DNA of 6,773 nt from the NCBI GenBank assembly GCA_002712985.1, contig PAVD01000027.1:21272-28044 (forward strand). Direction: 5' to 3'. The stretch comes from Rhodospirillaceae bacterium. GTDB lineage: Bacteria; Pseudomonadota; Alphaproteobacteria; UBA7887. Below the pieces are notes generated by a model. It made no database searches, had not been told where the DNA came from, and saw only the letters and a list, made by a program, of their open reading frames with translations. Positions 1 to 6,750 of this stretch are shown here, one piece after another (the stretch's first letter is position 1; each line of letters begins with the position of its first letter). A program made the position numbers and the translations under genes.

Positions 1-447
1 GCGGCGCTGGGAGACTCGAATTCGTCGGTCATTTCTGAAGGCACCGATGCCCTTCTCCGCCCAATAAAGATCGTCGTGAATAGAATCGTAGACTACCGTT
101 GCCAACGCTTCTTGATGCTGAATATGGGCGATAGAGACTGCAAAGTGAGGTATGCCGTGGGAGAAATTTGTCTTCCCGCATATCGGATTGGCGAGCCAAA
201 GTTCTCCGGTTTTGTCGAGGTCTTGCGAGCCACTTCCAGCCATCATAATCTTTCGCTTCGGTCTGGCGTTCCCGAGAGTATCTTGCAATATCCATGCACC
301 ATTATTAAAAGACCGGTTCATAAATTCTGCGCTAGCGGATCGGCTAGTTTGTAGTTGTTCAAGCTCTCCAAAATCCCGAGCCAAAGCGCGCGCTACTTTT
401 ATCGCGCTGGATACCATCACATTAATCTCTGCCGAACGGATTGCCAT
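1..447 (-). CDS. suhB: SuhB / inositol monophosphatase family protein, 5' part only, predicted catalytically inactive
   Basis: The first 149 codons are visible; the gene continues past the left edge. Start is ATG at 447, 27 nt after the efp stop, without a clear Shine-Dalgarno. Family membership is clear from the N-terminus (MAIRSAEINVM, then ARDFGELEQLQTSR at residues 23-36), TNFSHGIPHFAVSIA (93-107) and EKGIGAFRNDRRIRVS (131-146). Enzymes of this family hydrolyse inositol phosphates using Mg ligands in a GEES motif and in WIVDPLDGTTNF. Here the GEES region reads MAGSGSQ (69-75) and the DPLDGT motif reads NPICGK (87-92), so both aspartates and the glutamates are gone. The usual SAADxxAE segment is also replaced (about 43-52). 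Alternate frames hold stops in the degenerate stretch or no family motif, so this is not a frameshift artefact. E. coli SuhB acts in rRNA antitermination independently of catalysis; a similar non-enzymatic role here is inference. Early pseudogene decay is the alternative. Confidence 0.85.
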   Translation of the reverse strand, partial: MAIRSAEINVMVSSAIKVARALARDFGELEQLQTSRSASAEFMNRSFNNGAWILQDTLGNARPKRKIMMAGSGSQDLDKTGELWLANPICGKTNFSHGIPHFAVSIAHIQHQEALATVVYDSIHDDLYWAEKGIGAFRNDRRIRVSQRR

Positions 448-474
448 TAAAAATCAAAGTTTACGTATAGTTGT

Positions 475-1041
475 TCAATTTTTTGCACGCTCTGCATAAG
501 AACTATCTGCGGTATTGACGATAATATTTGTGCCGCTCTCAATATGTGGAGGGACCATAATACGCAAGCCATTTTCGAGAACAGCTGGTTTGTAGCTGGA
601 GGCGGCTGTTTGTCCCTTAACAACAGGTTCAGTTTCTACTACGGACAAGACTACTGTGTCAGGCAAAGTCGCGTCCAAAGTTTCACCTTCAAATGACTGA
701 ATTATGACTTCCATTCCTTCTTGTAGAAAAGCACTTCCCTCGCCAATAATATCAACGTTCAACGTTACCTGTTCATAGTTTTCAATGTCCATAAAAGTCA
801 AAAACGAGCCATCTGCAAAGAGGAACTGATACGGTTTTTCTTCCAGACGTACACGTTCGGCATCTTGAGCAGATCGGAATCTTTCATTCAGTTTGCTGCC
901 ATCCCGCAGATTCTTGAGTTCAACCTGATTATATGCCCCGCCTTTTCCCGGTTGTGTCGCTTGTGACTTAACAACGCGCCACAGTTGTTCTTTGTGCTCG
1001 ATAATCATCCCTGGACGGATAGCGTTTCCATTTATCTTCAT
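475..1041 (-). CDS. efp: Elongation factor P
   Basis: A full-length EF-P of 188 residues, the normal size. EF-P binds between the ribosomal P and E sites and promotes peptide bond formation at consecutive prolines. The sequence opens with MKINGNAIRPGMIIEH, shows the domain I tip loop QPGKGGAYNQVELK (30-43), then LNERFRS and the OB-fold domains II and III, with VVKGQTAASSYKPAVLENG in the C-terminal half and MVPPHIESGT near the end. Lys33 in PGKG matches the position that EpmA/EpmB beta-lysylate in E. coli (Lys34). The residue three before it is Gln, where E. coli has Lys. The start codon ATG at 1041 has no good Shine-Dalgarno and lies partly inside a hairpin arm. It is 79 nt downstream of thiE and 27 nt upstream of the SuhB-like gene, so it is probably in the same operon, perhaps with its own translational control. 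Confidence 0.97.
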   Translation of the reverse strand: MKINGNAIRPGMIIEHKEQLWRVVKSQATQPGKGGAYNQVELKNLRDGSKLNERFRSAQDAERVRLEEKPYQFLFADGSFLTFMDIENYEQVTLNVDIIGEGSAFLQEGMEVIIQSFEGETLDATLPDTVVLSVVETEPVVKGQTAASSYKPAVLENGLRIMVPPHIESGTNIIVNTADSSYAERAKN

Positions 1042-1094
1042 TGCTACGACCGACTACTCATGGTGATGGTATGAATGGCGCGGACCGTAGCAAT
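1040..1094 (-). promoter_or_regulatory. Hairpin in the thiE-efp spacer overlapping the efp start codon
   Basis: On the minus strand ATTGCTACG (1094-1086) is perfectly repeated in inverse as CGTAGCAAT (1048-1040). In RNA this gives nine Watson-Crick pairs, and it can extend inward by a G-U pair, one bulged U and three G-C pairs (CCG with CGG), leaving a loop of about 28 nt. The 3' arm includes the A and U of the efp AUG and the positions just before it, so the folded form would hinder initiation. There is no U-run after the stem, so it does not look like an intrinsic terminator. The pairing is read directly from the sequence; a regulatory role is inference. Confidence 0.5.
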
Positions 1095-1120
1095 TAGAAT
1101 AACTTATGGCAACGCAGTGT

Positions 1121-1816
1121 TTAGCCGGCAGGTAGCGCTGTCTCCTGGTCGTTGGGCTCTCCTGTCCCAGTATTGGAATGCTTGGCAATTTCGTCGTTAA
1201 ACAACGATATGGCAGTTTCCGGGTTACGTGGATGGTTCCAAACACCAGATATTACGGCAAGAAAGTCGGCGCCCGCACGAATTAAGGGGCCGCAGTTATC
1301 TACCGTTATGCCGCCAATCGCAACGCTTGGAACGGTAGTGGCTTTGCGCCACCAAGATAGAATTTTTGGTTCTGCACGAGTTCGGGGTTGTTTGGTTTTA
1401 GTAGGGTAAAAGGCGCCGAAGGCTACATAATCGGCACCTTCTTCACCTGCTATTAATGCTGAGTGGAGAGAGTCATAGCAACTAACTCCTACTATTGACT
1501 CCTTTCCAACGATGCTTCGGGCGGCAGCATAAGTCTCGTCTTTTGCTCCCACGTGAACACCATCAGCCCCAACATCTGCTGCGAGATCTGGACGATCATT
1601 GACGAGGAAGGCAACACCATGTTCTTGGCAAATTGGCAGAAGGTGTCGACTTACATTTCGGATGGTTTTATCGTCAGCTTCTTTAAGGCGAAGTTGGAAG
1701 CAGGCCACATGTCCTGCGTTTAAGGTATCACATAGCTGTTTTGGAAAGGCCCGCAACGAAATTTCGGGTGGACTGATCAAATAAATGCGGCAAAGATGCT
1801 GTGCGGTGTCAGACAT
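1121..1816 (-). CDS. thiE: Thiamine-phosphate synthase (ThiE family)
   Basis: A 231-residue TIM-barrel protein. ThiE joins hydroxymethylpyrimidine diphosphate and the thiazole phosphate carboxylate to form thiamine phosphate. Visible motifs: QLRLK (41-45) and VNDRPDLA (72-79) for pyrimidine-diphosphate binding, ADGVHVGAKD (84-93) with Asp93 at the Mg position, GVSCYDS (110-116), GAFYPTKTK (134-142) for the diphosphate, VAIGGI (165-170), and LAVISGVW (186-193). I chose the ATG at 1816: it follows the stop of the upstream gene by 2 nt and has a GGAG seven nt before it, while the 18 extra in-frame codons upstream lie inside the preceding gene and look unlike ThiE. The GAFYPT form and the location are typical of the ThiE-like copy in alphaproteobacterial glycolytic clusters. 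Those copies are not always proven synthases, so the exact reaction is less certain than the family. Confidence 0.92.
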   Translation of the reverse strand: MSDTAQHLCRIYLISPPEISLRAFPKQLCDTLNAGHVACFQLRLKEADDKTIRNVSRHLLPICQEHGVAFLVNDRPDLAADVGADGVHVGAKDETYAAARSIVGKESIVGVSCYDSLHSALIAGEEGADYVAFGAFYPTKTKQPRTRAEPKILSWWRKATTVPSVAIGGITVDNCGPLIRAGADFLAVISGVWNHPRNPETAISLFNDEIAKHSNTGTGEPNDQETALPAG

Positions 1817-1818
1817 CC

Positions 1819-2256
1819 TCAATCTCCATAACAATCCTGATATAACTGTTTTAGCCACGTTTGGCAGCAATTGATTGGGTGACTTGTTATATTTAAATCA
1901 ATTACCGGACCTTGGTTTATTTGGACTACGTCGCCACCACTTTTCAGGATGATTTGGGATAATTTGGCCTGTACCGTCGGTATGCCGCTAAATGCGAATT
2001 TCAACCATCCCACTCGAAGCGCTCCCAACACTAGGCTCGGGTTGTCTCCGCAATCGAGCACTACTTGATCGATTTCTTCGGGCGATTGTTGCGCCAACTC
2101 TGCGGCTGATCTTAAGTAGAGCGCCCCGGCATACGCCGCAGCATCCGGTGCCGTGCGCACTATTGGTTCGAACTGCAGCGAAGATTCGCGGATAGCGGTA
2201 AATGCAGCCGCAAAATGTTGACGGGAATGACAAATGATTTCGGCTGGTTTAAACAC
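1819..2256 (-). CDS. Conserved-looking protein of unknown function between pgk and thiE
   Basis: I do not recognise this protein. It has 145 residues and starts at GTG 2256, seven nt after the pgk stop; an ATG at 2263 is out of frame and stops after four codons. It contains no internal methionine, so no ATG start exists. No signal peptide or membrane helix is evident. The sequence reads as alternating alpha/beta: helix (about 9-23), AAYAGALYLRSAAELAQ (39-55), then a likely strand-turn-helix VVLDCGDNPSLVLGALRVGW (65-84), a second strand LKFAFSG and a helix, ending in a Cys pair (NCC) near residue 129. Tight spacing on both sides (7 nt from pgk, 2 nt to thiE) argues for a real, co-translated gene. 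In many alphaproteobacteria a fructose-bisphosphate aldolase gene lies near here; this protein is too short and shows no aldolase motif. Its role is unknown. Confidence 0.8.
   Translation of the reverse strand: MFKPAEIICHSRQHFAAAFTAIRESSLQFEPIVRTAPDAAAYAGALYLRSAAELAQQSPEEIDQVVLDCGDNPSLVLGALRVGWLKFAFSGIPTVQAKLSQIILKSGGDVVQINQGPVIDLNITSHPINCCQTWLKQLYQDCYGD
1824..1827 (-). promoter_or_regulatory. thiE: Shine-Dalgarno of thiE
   Basis: GGAG on the minus strand, seven nt before the ATG at 1816. It lies in the last codons of the 145-residue gene upstream, just before its TGA stop (1821-1819). This supports the 1816 start and suggests translational coupling. Confidence 0.75.
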
Positions 2257-2263
2257 GGGTCAT

Positions 2264-3469
2264 CTAGTTTTGCAGTGCTTCAACGCCTGGTAGAATTTTA
2301 CCTTCGAGCCATTCAAGGAAAGCGCCTCCGGCGGTTGAAATATATGTAAACGACGAAGAGACGTTGGCTCTATTTAATGCGGCTAAGGTATCTCCACCGC
2401 CCGCAATACTAGTTAGTGTTCCCAATTCGGTCATCATTGCCGCTTGGCCTGCCAGAAAATTAGTCGAAGCATCAAATGGGGGTGTTTCAAATAATCCTAA
2501 GGGACCATTCCATACCAATGTTTTGCAGGTTTCAAGTCGCCGTGCCAGCAGCTCACTGCTTTTTGGGCCAATATCAAGAATAGCAGAATTTCGCGGCATT
2601 TCGTTTATCGAAACAACCTGTGGTGGTGTATCAACTTCGCCATTGGGCACCGTTGCTACATCGATCGGCAACAAAACTTCACACGAGTTTTTCCGAGCTC
2701 TCTCCAGAATATGGCGGGCCTCATCGACCATTTCTGGTTCACAAATGGAAATACCAACTTCAAACCCGCTTGCATACAGTAGTGTGTTGGCCATTCCGCC
2801 TCCAATAGCCAGCACATCGACATGCTCAGATAGATTTCCTAGGAGACCAAGTTTGGTGGATATTTTGGCTCCGCCAATGATTGCCATTACCGGTTTCGCA
2901 GGGTTTCTAAGCACTCTGGAAAGTGATTCTAACTCCCCTTGCATGGAACGACCTGCGGCATGTGGCAAGAGGGCTGGCACTCCTACGACGGAGGCATGTG
3001 ATCGATGAGATACAGAAAACGCGTCGTTCACATAAACTTCACCCACTGATGCCAGTTTGGCCGAAAAATTAGGATCATTTTCTTCCTCTCCCTTGTGGAA
3101 GCGCAAATTCTCCAGAAGTGTGATAGTCCCTGGTGTTGCTGCGTTTGCGGCTGCCTCGGCGGCATTCCCGATACAGTCTGGAGCAAATGCGATTTTCACT
3201 CCACCCATCAAATAAGACAGTGGCTCTCCTAGAAAACTAAGCGACAGGTCGGTCACTTTTCGACCCTTTGGTCGTCCAAAATGGGACATCAAGACTATCC
3301 TTGCGCGACGTGCAGACAGTTCCTGTAGAGTGGGCAATATTCGTTGGAGCCGGCTAAAGTCAGTTATTTGAAAATCATTAGTTATCGGAACATTCAAGTC
3401 TACGCGAACCAAAACCAGTCGGTTCTCAACCTCTAACTCATCTATTGTTGGGTATAGGTTTTCAGTCAC
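2264..3469 (-). CDS. pgk: Phosphoglycerate kinase
   Basis: Cytoplasmic enzyme that interconverts 1,3-bisphosphoglycerate plus ADP with 3-phosphoglycerate plus ATP. With the GTG start at 3469 it has 401 residues, the usual length. N-terminal substrate domain: LVRVDLNVP (20-28), the D-x-x-R basic patch around 37-40, and SHFGRPKG (62-69). Further on come LLENLRFHKGEEENDP, YVNDAFSVSHRSHAS, GGAKISTKLG in the nucleotide domain, VWNGPLGLFE, GGGDT (357-361) and STAGGAFLEWLEG (378-390). An in-frame ATG at 3514 would add 15 residues that merely overlap the 3' end of gap and do not resemble Pgk, so I prefer GTG 3469, 10 nt after the gap stop. Only a weak AGG precedes it, which suggests coupling to gap translation. 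All expected substrate-binding motifs are present. Confidence 0.97.
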   Translation of the reverse strand: MTENLYPTIDELEVENRLVLVRVDLNVPITNDFQITDFSRLQRILPTLQELSARRARIVLMSHFGRPKGRKVTDLSLSFLGEPLSYLMGGVKIAFAPDCIGNAAEAAANAATPGTITLLENLRFHKGEEENDPNFSAKLASVGEVYVNDAFSVSHRSHASVVGVPALLPHAAGRSMQGELESLSRVLRNPAKPVMAIIGGAKISTKLGLLGNLSEHVDVLAIGGGMANTLLYASGFEVGISICEPEMVDEARHILERARKNSCEVLLPIDVATVPNGEVDTPPQVVSINEMPRNSAILDIGPKSSELLARRLETCKTLVWNGPLGLFETPPFDASTNFLAGQAAMMTELGTLTSIAGGGDTLAALNRANVSSSFTYISTAGGAFLEWLEGKILPGVEALQN

Positions 3470-3479
3470 AGGCCTAAGA

Positions 3480-4490
3480 TTATGCGCCCAGTCCACCCAA
3501 CAGCACAGCAACATCGTTCATCCGATTTGAGAAACCCCATTCATTATCGTACCAAGACAAAACGCGAACTAAAGTGTCATCTACAACTTGAGTCTGCGAT
3601 ATGTCAAAAGTTGAGCTCGCAGGATCGTGATTAAAATCCATCGATACTAGCGGTGTGTCATTGATGTTGAGGACACCCTTCATTGCCCCGTTGGCTGCTG
3701 CAATTACTGCCTTATTGACTGTTTCCACATTTGTCGGCTGTGCAGCGGTAAATGTCAGGTCGATAAGAGATACATTAGGGGTTGGCACTCGAATCGCGGT
3801 ACCATCAAGTTTTCCATCAAGTTCTGGTAAAACTAATCCCACTGCCCGTGCGGCCCCTGTCGATGTCGGAATCATCGACATGTTTGCGGATCGCGCTCTA
3901 TGGAGGTCTTTGTGTAGTGTGTCCAACACGGGCTGGTCACCGGTAAAGGCGTGAACTGTGGTCATGAAACCATGTTTAATACCGACTGCATCATTCAAGA
4001 CTTTGGCGACGGGTGCCAAACAATTAGTAGTGCAGGAAGCGTTGGAAACTACACGATGCCCCGCGTTCAAGTCGGAGTGGTTTACTCCGTAAACCACAGT
4101 GATATCAGCGCCAGTTGCTGGGGCTGATATTAACACTCTCCTTGCTCCAGCCTCTATATGTGCTGAGGCGGCATCCTTGCTAGCGAAAATGCCAGTACAT
4201 TCAAGCGCGACATCAACACCTAGTTCGCCCCACGGTAGTTTCGCTGGATCCTTTTCTGCTGTTACCTTGATACGACTATTGCCTACCTGAATGCCGTTAC
4301 CGTCCACCAACACTTTCTCTAGAAGCTTTCCATGGACTGAATCGTACTGCAACAAGTGGGCATTTGTTTCTACTGGTCCAAGATCATTTATAGCTACAAT
4401 TTCTACATCACGACGTTTATTCTCAATCGCCGCGCGCATGATCAGTCTCCCAATTCGACCAAATCCATTTATTGCAAGTCGAACTGCCAT
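3480..4490 (-). CDS. gap: Glyceraldehyde-3-phosphate dehydrogenase, type I
   Basis: A 336-residue enzyme that oxidatively phosphorylates glyceraldehyde 3-phosphate to 1,3-bisphosphoglycerate, the substrate of the adjacent Pgk. The Rossmann motif [10 protein letters not shown] lies at 7-16; Asp36 in AINDLGP sits at the end of the second strand, which in this family favours NAD over NADP. The catalytic motif SNASCTTNC (149-157) carries nucleophile Cys153, and His180 in [10 protein letters not shown] is the base. [21 protein letters not shown], the phosphate-site segment, and [13 protein letters not shown] near the C-terminus complete the family signature. The ATG at 4490 is four nt after the tkt stop and has a good Shine-Dalgarno inside the last tkt codons. 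No oddities are seen. The enzyme can serve glycolysis or gluconeogenesis; the sequence does not tell which dominates. Confidence 0.98.
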   Translation of the reverse strand: MAVRLAINGFGRIGRLIMRAAIENKRRDVEIVAINDLGPVETNAHLLQYDSVHGKLLEKVLVDGNGIQVGNSRIKVTAEKDPAKLPWGELGVDVALECTGIFASKDAASAHIEAGARRVLISAPATGADITVVYGVNHSDLNAGHRVVSNASCTTNCLAPVAKVLNDAVGIKHGFMTTVHAFTGDQPVLDTLHKDLHRARSANMSMIPTSTGAARAVGLVLPELDGKLDGTAIRVPTPNVSLIDLTFTAAQPTNVETVNKAVIAAANGAMKGVLNINDTPLVSMDFNHDPASSTFDISQTQVVDDTLVRVLSWYDNEWGFSNRMNDVAVLLGGLGA

Positions 4491-4494
4491 GTTT

Positions 4495-6492
4495 TTAACC
4501 TTTCCTGTTGGATGCTGATGGTTCTAGTCGATCGCAAATCATAGATGTAATGTTTTCGCTGGTAAGACCAAAGTGATTATACACATGCTTATATGGTCCA
4601 GACGCTCCAAAGCCAGTCATACCAAAAAACATTCCAGTTTCTCCTAGCCATCGATCCCAGCCATTACGGACTGCCGCCTCTACGCCTACCTTTAGAGTGC
4701 CTTTGCCGAGGATGGAGGCACGTTTTTCTGTTGGAAGTGCCTCAAACAGCTCCCAGCATGGCATAGATACCACTCGTGTAGGAACGTTCACTGTTTGCAG
4801 GTTCGTGCGGATTTCTTGGGCTATTTCAACCTCGGAGCCGCTGGCTAAAACAGATACCAAGGCATCACCGTCGGCCGGTAGAAGCTCATAAGCGCCATCG
4901 GCACACATGTTGCCTTCCATTGAAATATTGCGCACCAAAGGCAGATTTTGACGCGTCAATGCTAGAATGGAGGGGCCAGAATCGGTGCGAAGGGCTAAAG
5001 CCCAACACTCGGCAGTTTCTATGGGGTCGGCCGGTCGAAATACCTTTAAGTTTGGTATAGCGCGGAGTGCCGATAGGTGTTCCACTGGTTGGTGTGTCGG
5101 ACCGTCTTCCCCAAGTCCAATAGAGTCATGTGTCATGACGTAAATTACGCGTAAATTCATAAGCGCTGATAGCCGTATTGCGGGACGGGCATAATCAGAG
5201 AACACCAAAAAGGTGCCACCGTAGGGTATAAGTCCGCCGTGAAGCGCAAGTCCATTCATGGTTGCTGCCATGGCATGCTCACGGACGCCATAATAGATAT
5301 AATTGCCCCCAAAATCCTTTGCTGTCACTGGTTCCATAGTGGACGATTTCGTGTTGTTAGAGCCGGTGAGGTCAGCGGATCCCCCAATCATATTTGGAAC
5401 CGTTTTGTTGACTATTTCCAAAAATGACTCTGATGCTTTACGGGTTGCCATGGGTATTGCAGTTGAAAACTGTTCTTTTTTATATGCGCTCAAGTTGCTC
5501 TCAAAATCTGGAGGCAGCTCTCCACTGATTGCGTTTTCAAAAATTGGCCGTAGACGGGATCCCTTAACTCGGTCAACCCAGGCACGGTGAGGCTTGCTTC
5601 CTGTCTGCCCTATCTGCCGCCATTGAGTGAGGATGCGTTCTGGTATTTCAAATGGCGGATAATGCCAATCAAGTTTATGCCTGGCGGCTTGGATTTCGTC
5701 TTCACCTAAAGGAGCTCCGTGGGTTGCGGATGTACCTTGCTTGTTAGGGGCACCGAAACCGATAATGGTCTTGCATGCGATAAATGACGGCCGAGGATCT
5801 GCCTTGGCCGAACCAATTGCGCTCGCTATAGCATCTGGGTTGTGCCCGTCGATCTGCTGAACATGCCAACCTAACGCGGAAAAACGGGCTTCTTGATCAT
5901 CAGAAACGGCAAGCTCCGTAGGTCCATCAATCGAAATGCCATTGTCGTCGAAGAAAACGATTAGACGAGATAGCTTTAAATGTCCCGCAAGAGAGGCGGA
6001 TTCGTGGCTGATGCCTTCCATCAGGCAACCATCCCCAGCAATTACGTACGTATGGTGATCGACAATCTCAGTTCCATAGCGTGTAGCCATCAGACGTTCA
6101 GCGATCGCCATGCCCACTGCATTTGCAATTCCTTGGCCTAATGGACCCGTGGTTGTCTCGATGCCTGCAGCTAACCCATATTCTGGGTGGCCGGCAGCTG
6201 CACTTTTGAGCTGCCGAAAATTAGATAATTCTTCGATGCCCATATCTGAATAGCCAGTTAAGTACAGGATCGAATACAACAACATGGAGCCATGGCCGGC
6301 CGACAGAACTAGTCTGTCACGATCCGGCCAATCCGGTTCTTTGGGATCAAATTTTAGAAACTGTGAAAATAGAACCGTTGCCACGTCGGCCATACCCATA
6401 GGCATCCCCGGATGTCCGGAGTTGGCGTGCTGTACCGCATCCATAGAGAGGGCGCGGATTGCGTTTGCAAGTTCCTTATGTGAAACGCTCAT
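4495..6492 (-). CDS. tkt: Transketolase
   Basis: Thiamine-diphosphate enzyme that moves two-carbon units between ketoses and aldoses in the non-oxidative pentose phosphate (or Calvin) pathway. From ATG 6492 it has 665 residues, the family norm, and opens [19 protein letters not shown] like other transketolases. Visible: SGHPG with His27, [19 protein letters not shown], the cofactor motif starting GDGCLMEG and ending [18 protein letters not shown] with the glutamate that activates the cofactor, [14 protein letters not shown], and the C-terminal domain with ASGSEVEIA and FGASGP. The PP, Pyr and C-terminal domains are all complete. The frame is open further upstream to a TTG at 6627, with ATGs at 6540, 6576 and 6612, but those 45 codons are His/Asn/Thr-rich and unlike the family. 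No candidate has a good Shine-Dalgarno, so the start rests on homology. It is the first gene of the operon. Confidence 0.97.
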   Translation of the reverse strand: MSVSHKELANAIRALSMDAVQHANSGHPGMPMGMADVATVLFSQFLKFDPKEPDWPDRDRLVLSAGHGSMLLYSILYLTGYSDMGIEELSNFRQLKSAAAGHPEYGLAAGIETTTGPLGQGIANAVGMAIAERLMATRYGTEIVDHHTYVIAGDGCLMEGISHESASLAGHLKLSRLIVFFDDNGISIDGPTELAVSDDQEARFSALGWHVQQIDGHNPDAIASAIGSAKADPRPSFIACKTIIGFGAPNKQGTSATHGAPLGEDEIQAARHKLDWHYPPFEIPERILTQWRQIGQTGSKPHRAWVDRVKGSRLRPIFENAISGELPPDFESNLSAYKKEQFSTAIPMATRKASESFLEIVNKTVPNMIGGSADLTGSNNTKSSTMEPVTAKDFGGNYIYYGVREHAMAATMNGLALHGGLIPYGGTFLVFSDYARPAIRLSALMNLRVIYVMTHDSIGLGEDGPTHQPVEHLSALRAIPNLKVFRPADPIETAECWALALRTDSGPSILALTRQNLPLVRNISMEGNMCADGAYELLPADGDALVSVLASGSEVEIAQEIRTNLQTVNVPTRVVSMPCWELFEALPTEKRASILGKGTLKVGVEAAVRNGWDRWLGETGMFFGMTGFGASGPYKHVYNHFGLTSENITSMICDRLEPSASNRKG
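4499..4506 (-). promoter_or_regulatory. gap: Shine-Dalgarno of gap
   Basis: AGGAAAGG on the minus strand ends eight nt before the gap ATG (4490). It is embedded in the last codons of tkt (N-R-K-G), so ribosomes finishing tkt pass directly over it. Confidence 0.75.
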
Positions 6493-6671
6493 TGTCGAAC
6501 TATTAAGTTTGGTTGGTGAGGCGATATTGGAAAGTTCCATCGTAGAGTTGTTTTGGTGATGGGTCGAATCTCGCATGTGATGAGTTCGCAAGTCATGGCA
6601 CCTTACCTGCATCGTGCCTGTCGTCAACTAGCGATCAGCATCACTTCCAGAATGTCTATCCTACTGTGTGA

Positions 6672-6688
6672 GTTGACGATCCATCAAC
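6672..6688. repeat. 17-bp imperfect palindrome GTTGA-N7-TCAAC, possible operator
   Basis: GTTGACGATCCATCAAC on the plus strand has perfectly inverted 5-nt ends and partly symmetric interior. It lies immediately downstream of the putative -10, near the expected transcription start, a common place for a repressor site. Two further GTTGAC copies lie on the minus strand at 6725-6720 and 6628-6623. No regulator can be named. Confidence 0.4.
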
Positions 6689-6694
6689 CGTCGT

Positions 6695-6724
6695 TTTATC
6701 CTAAACCTAGAATTTTGGTGTCAA
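6695..6724 (-). promoter_or_regulatory. Putative sigma70-type promoter for the tkt operon
   Basis: On the minus strand a perfect -35 hexamer TTGACA (6724-6719) is followed after 18 nt by GATAAA (6700-6695), four of six matches to TATAAT. A TAGGAT at 6703-6698 is an alternative -10 with a short 15-nt spacer. A second, weaker pair lies downstream: TTGATG (6687-6682) and TAGGAT (6663-6658), 18 nt apart. Read by eye only. The position upstream of the first gene of a tight operon supports it; the long leader to tkt is unusual. Confidence 0.4.
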
Positions 6725-6750
6725 CTCCAATACTCTTGAGGTGAATTTTT

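Larger units (their letters stand above)
6493..6750. other. Leader and control region upstream of tkt
   Basis: About 258 nt without a supported gene. It holds a putative minus-strand promoter, a GTTGA/TCAAC palindrome and two further GTTGAC copies (listed separately). A long 5' leader of nearly 200 nt would separate the putative transcription start from the chosen tkt ATG. The part from 6493 to 6627 is also an open frame continuous with tkt, so a longer N-terminus cannot be excluded. No strong terminator or known riboswitch (for example a THI box) was recognised. Confidence 0.5.

Noticed and set aside
29..295. 88-codon minus-strand frame overlapping the SuhB-like gene, considered as a frameshifted part of it
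   Set aside because: Its translation (MDIARYSRERQ...) carries none of the missing IMPase motifs, and the third frame and this one contain stops in the degenerate segment, so it does not restore the active site.
1040..1094. Intrinsic terminator after thiE
   Set aside because: The hairpin is not followed by a U-tract and its 3' arm runs directly into the efp start codon.
1054..1245. 63-codon minus-strand frame over the thiE 3' end and thiE-efp spacer
   Set aside because: Mostly overlaps conserved ThiE codons in another frame and has no family resemblance.
1817..1870. 18-codon N-terminal extension of thiE
   Set aside because: It lies within the upstream gene, is unlike ThiE, and a good Shine-Dalgarno supports ATG 1816.
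2364..3008. Plus-strand open frame of 214 codons opposite pgk
   Set aside because: It is antisense to clearly conserved pgk codons, has no recognisable motif and no upstream ribosome site; it is a shadow of the pgk reading frame.
3470..3514. Upstream ATG extension of pgk overlapping gap
   Set aside because: The extra 15 residues ([15 protein letters not shown]) come from out-of-frame gap codons and do not resemble any Pgk N-terminus; GTG 3469 gives the normal length.
6553..6744. 63-codon plus-strand frame in the tkt leader
   Set aside because: No ribosome site, no family resemblance, and it covers the likely promoter region.
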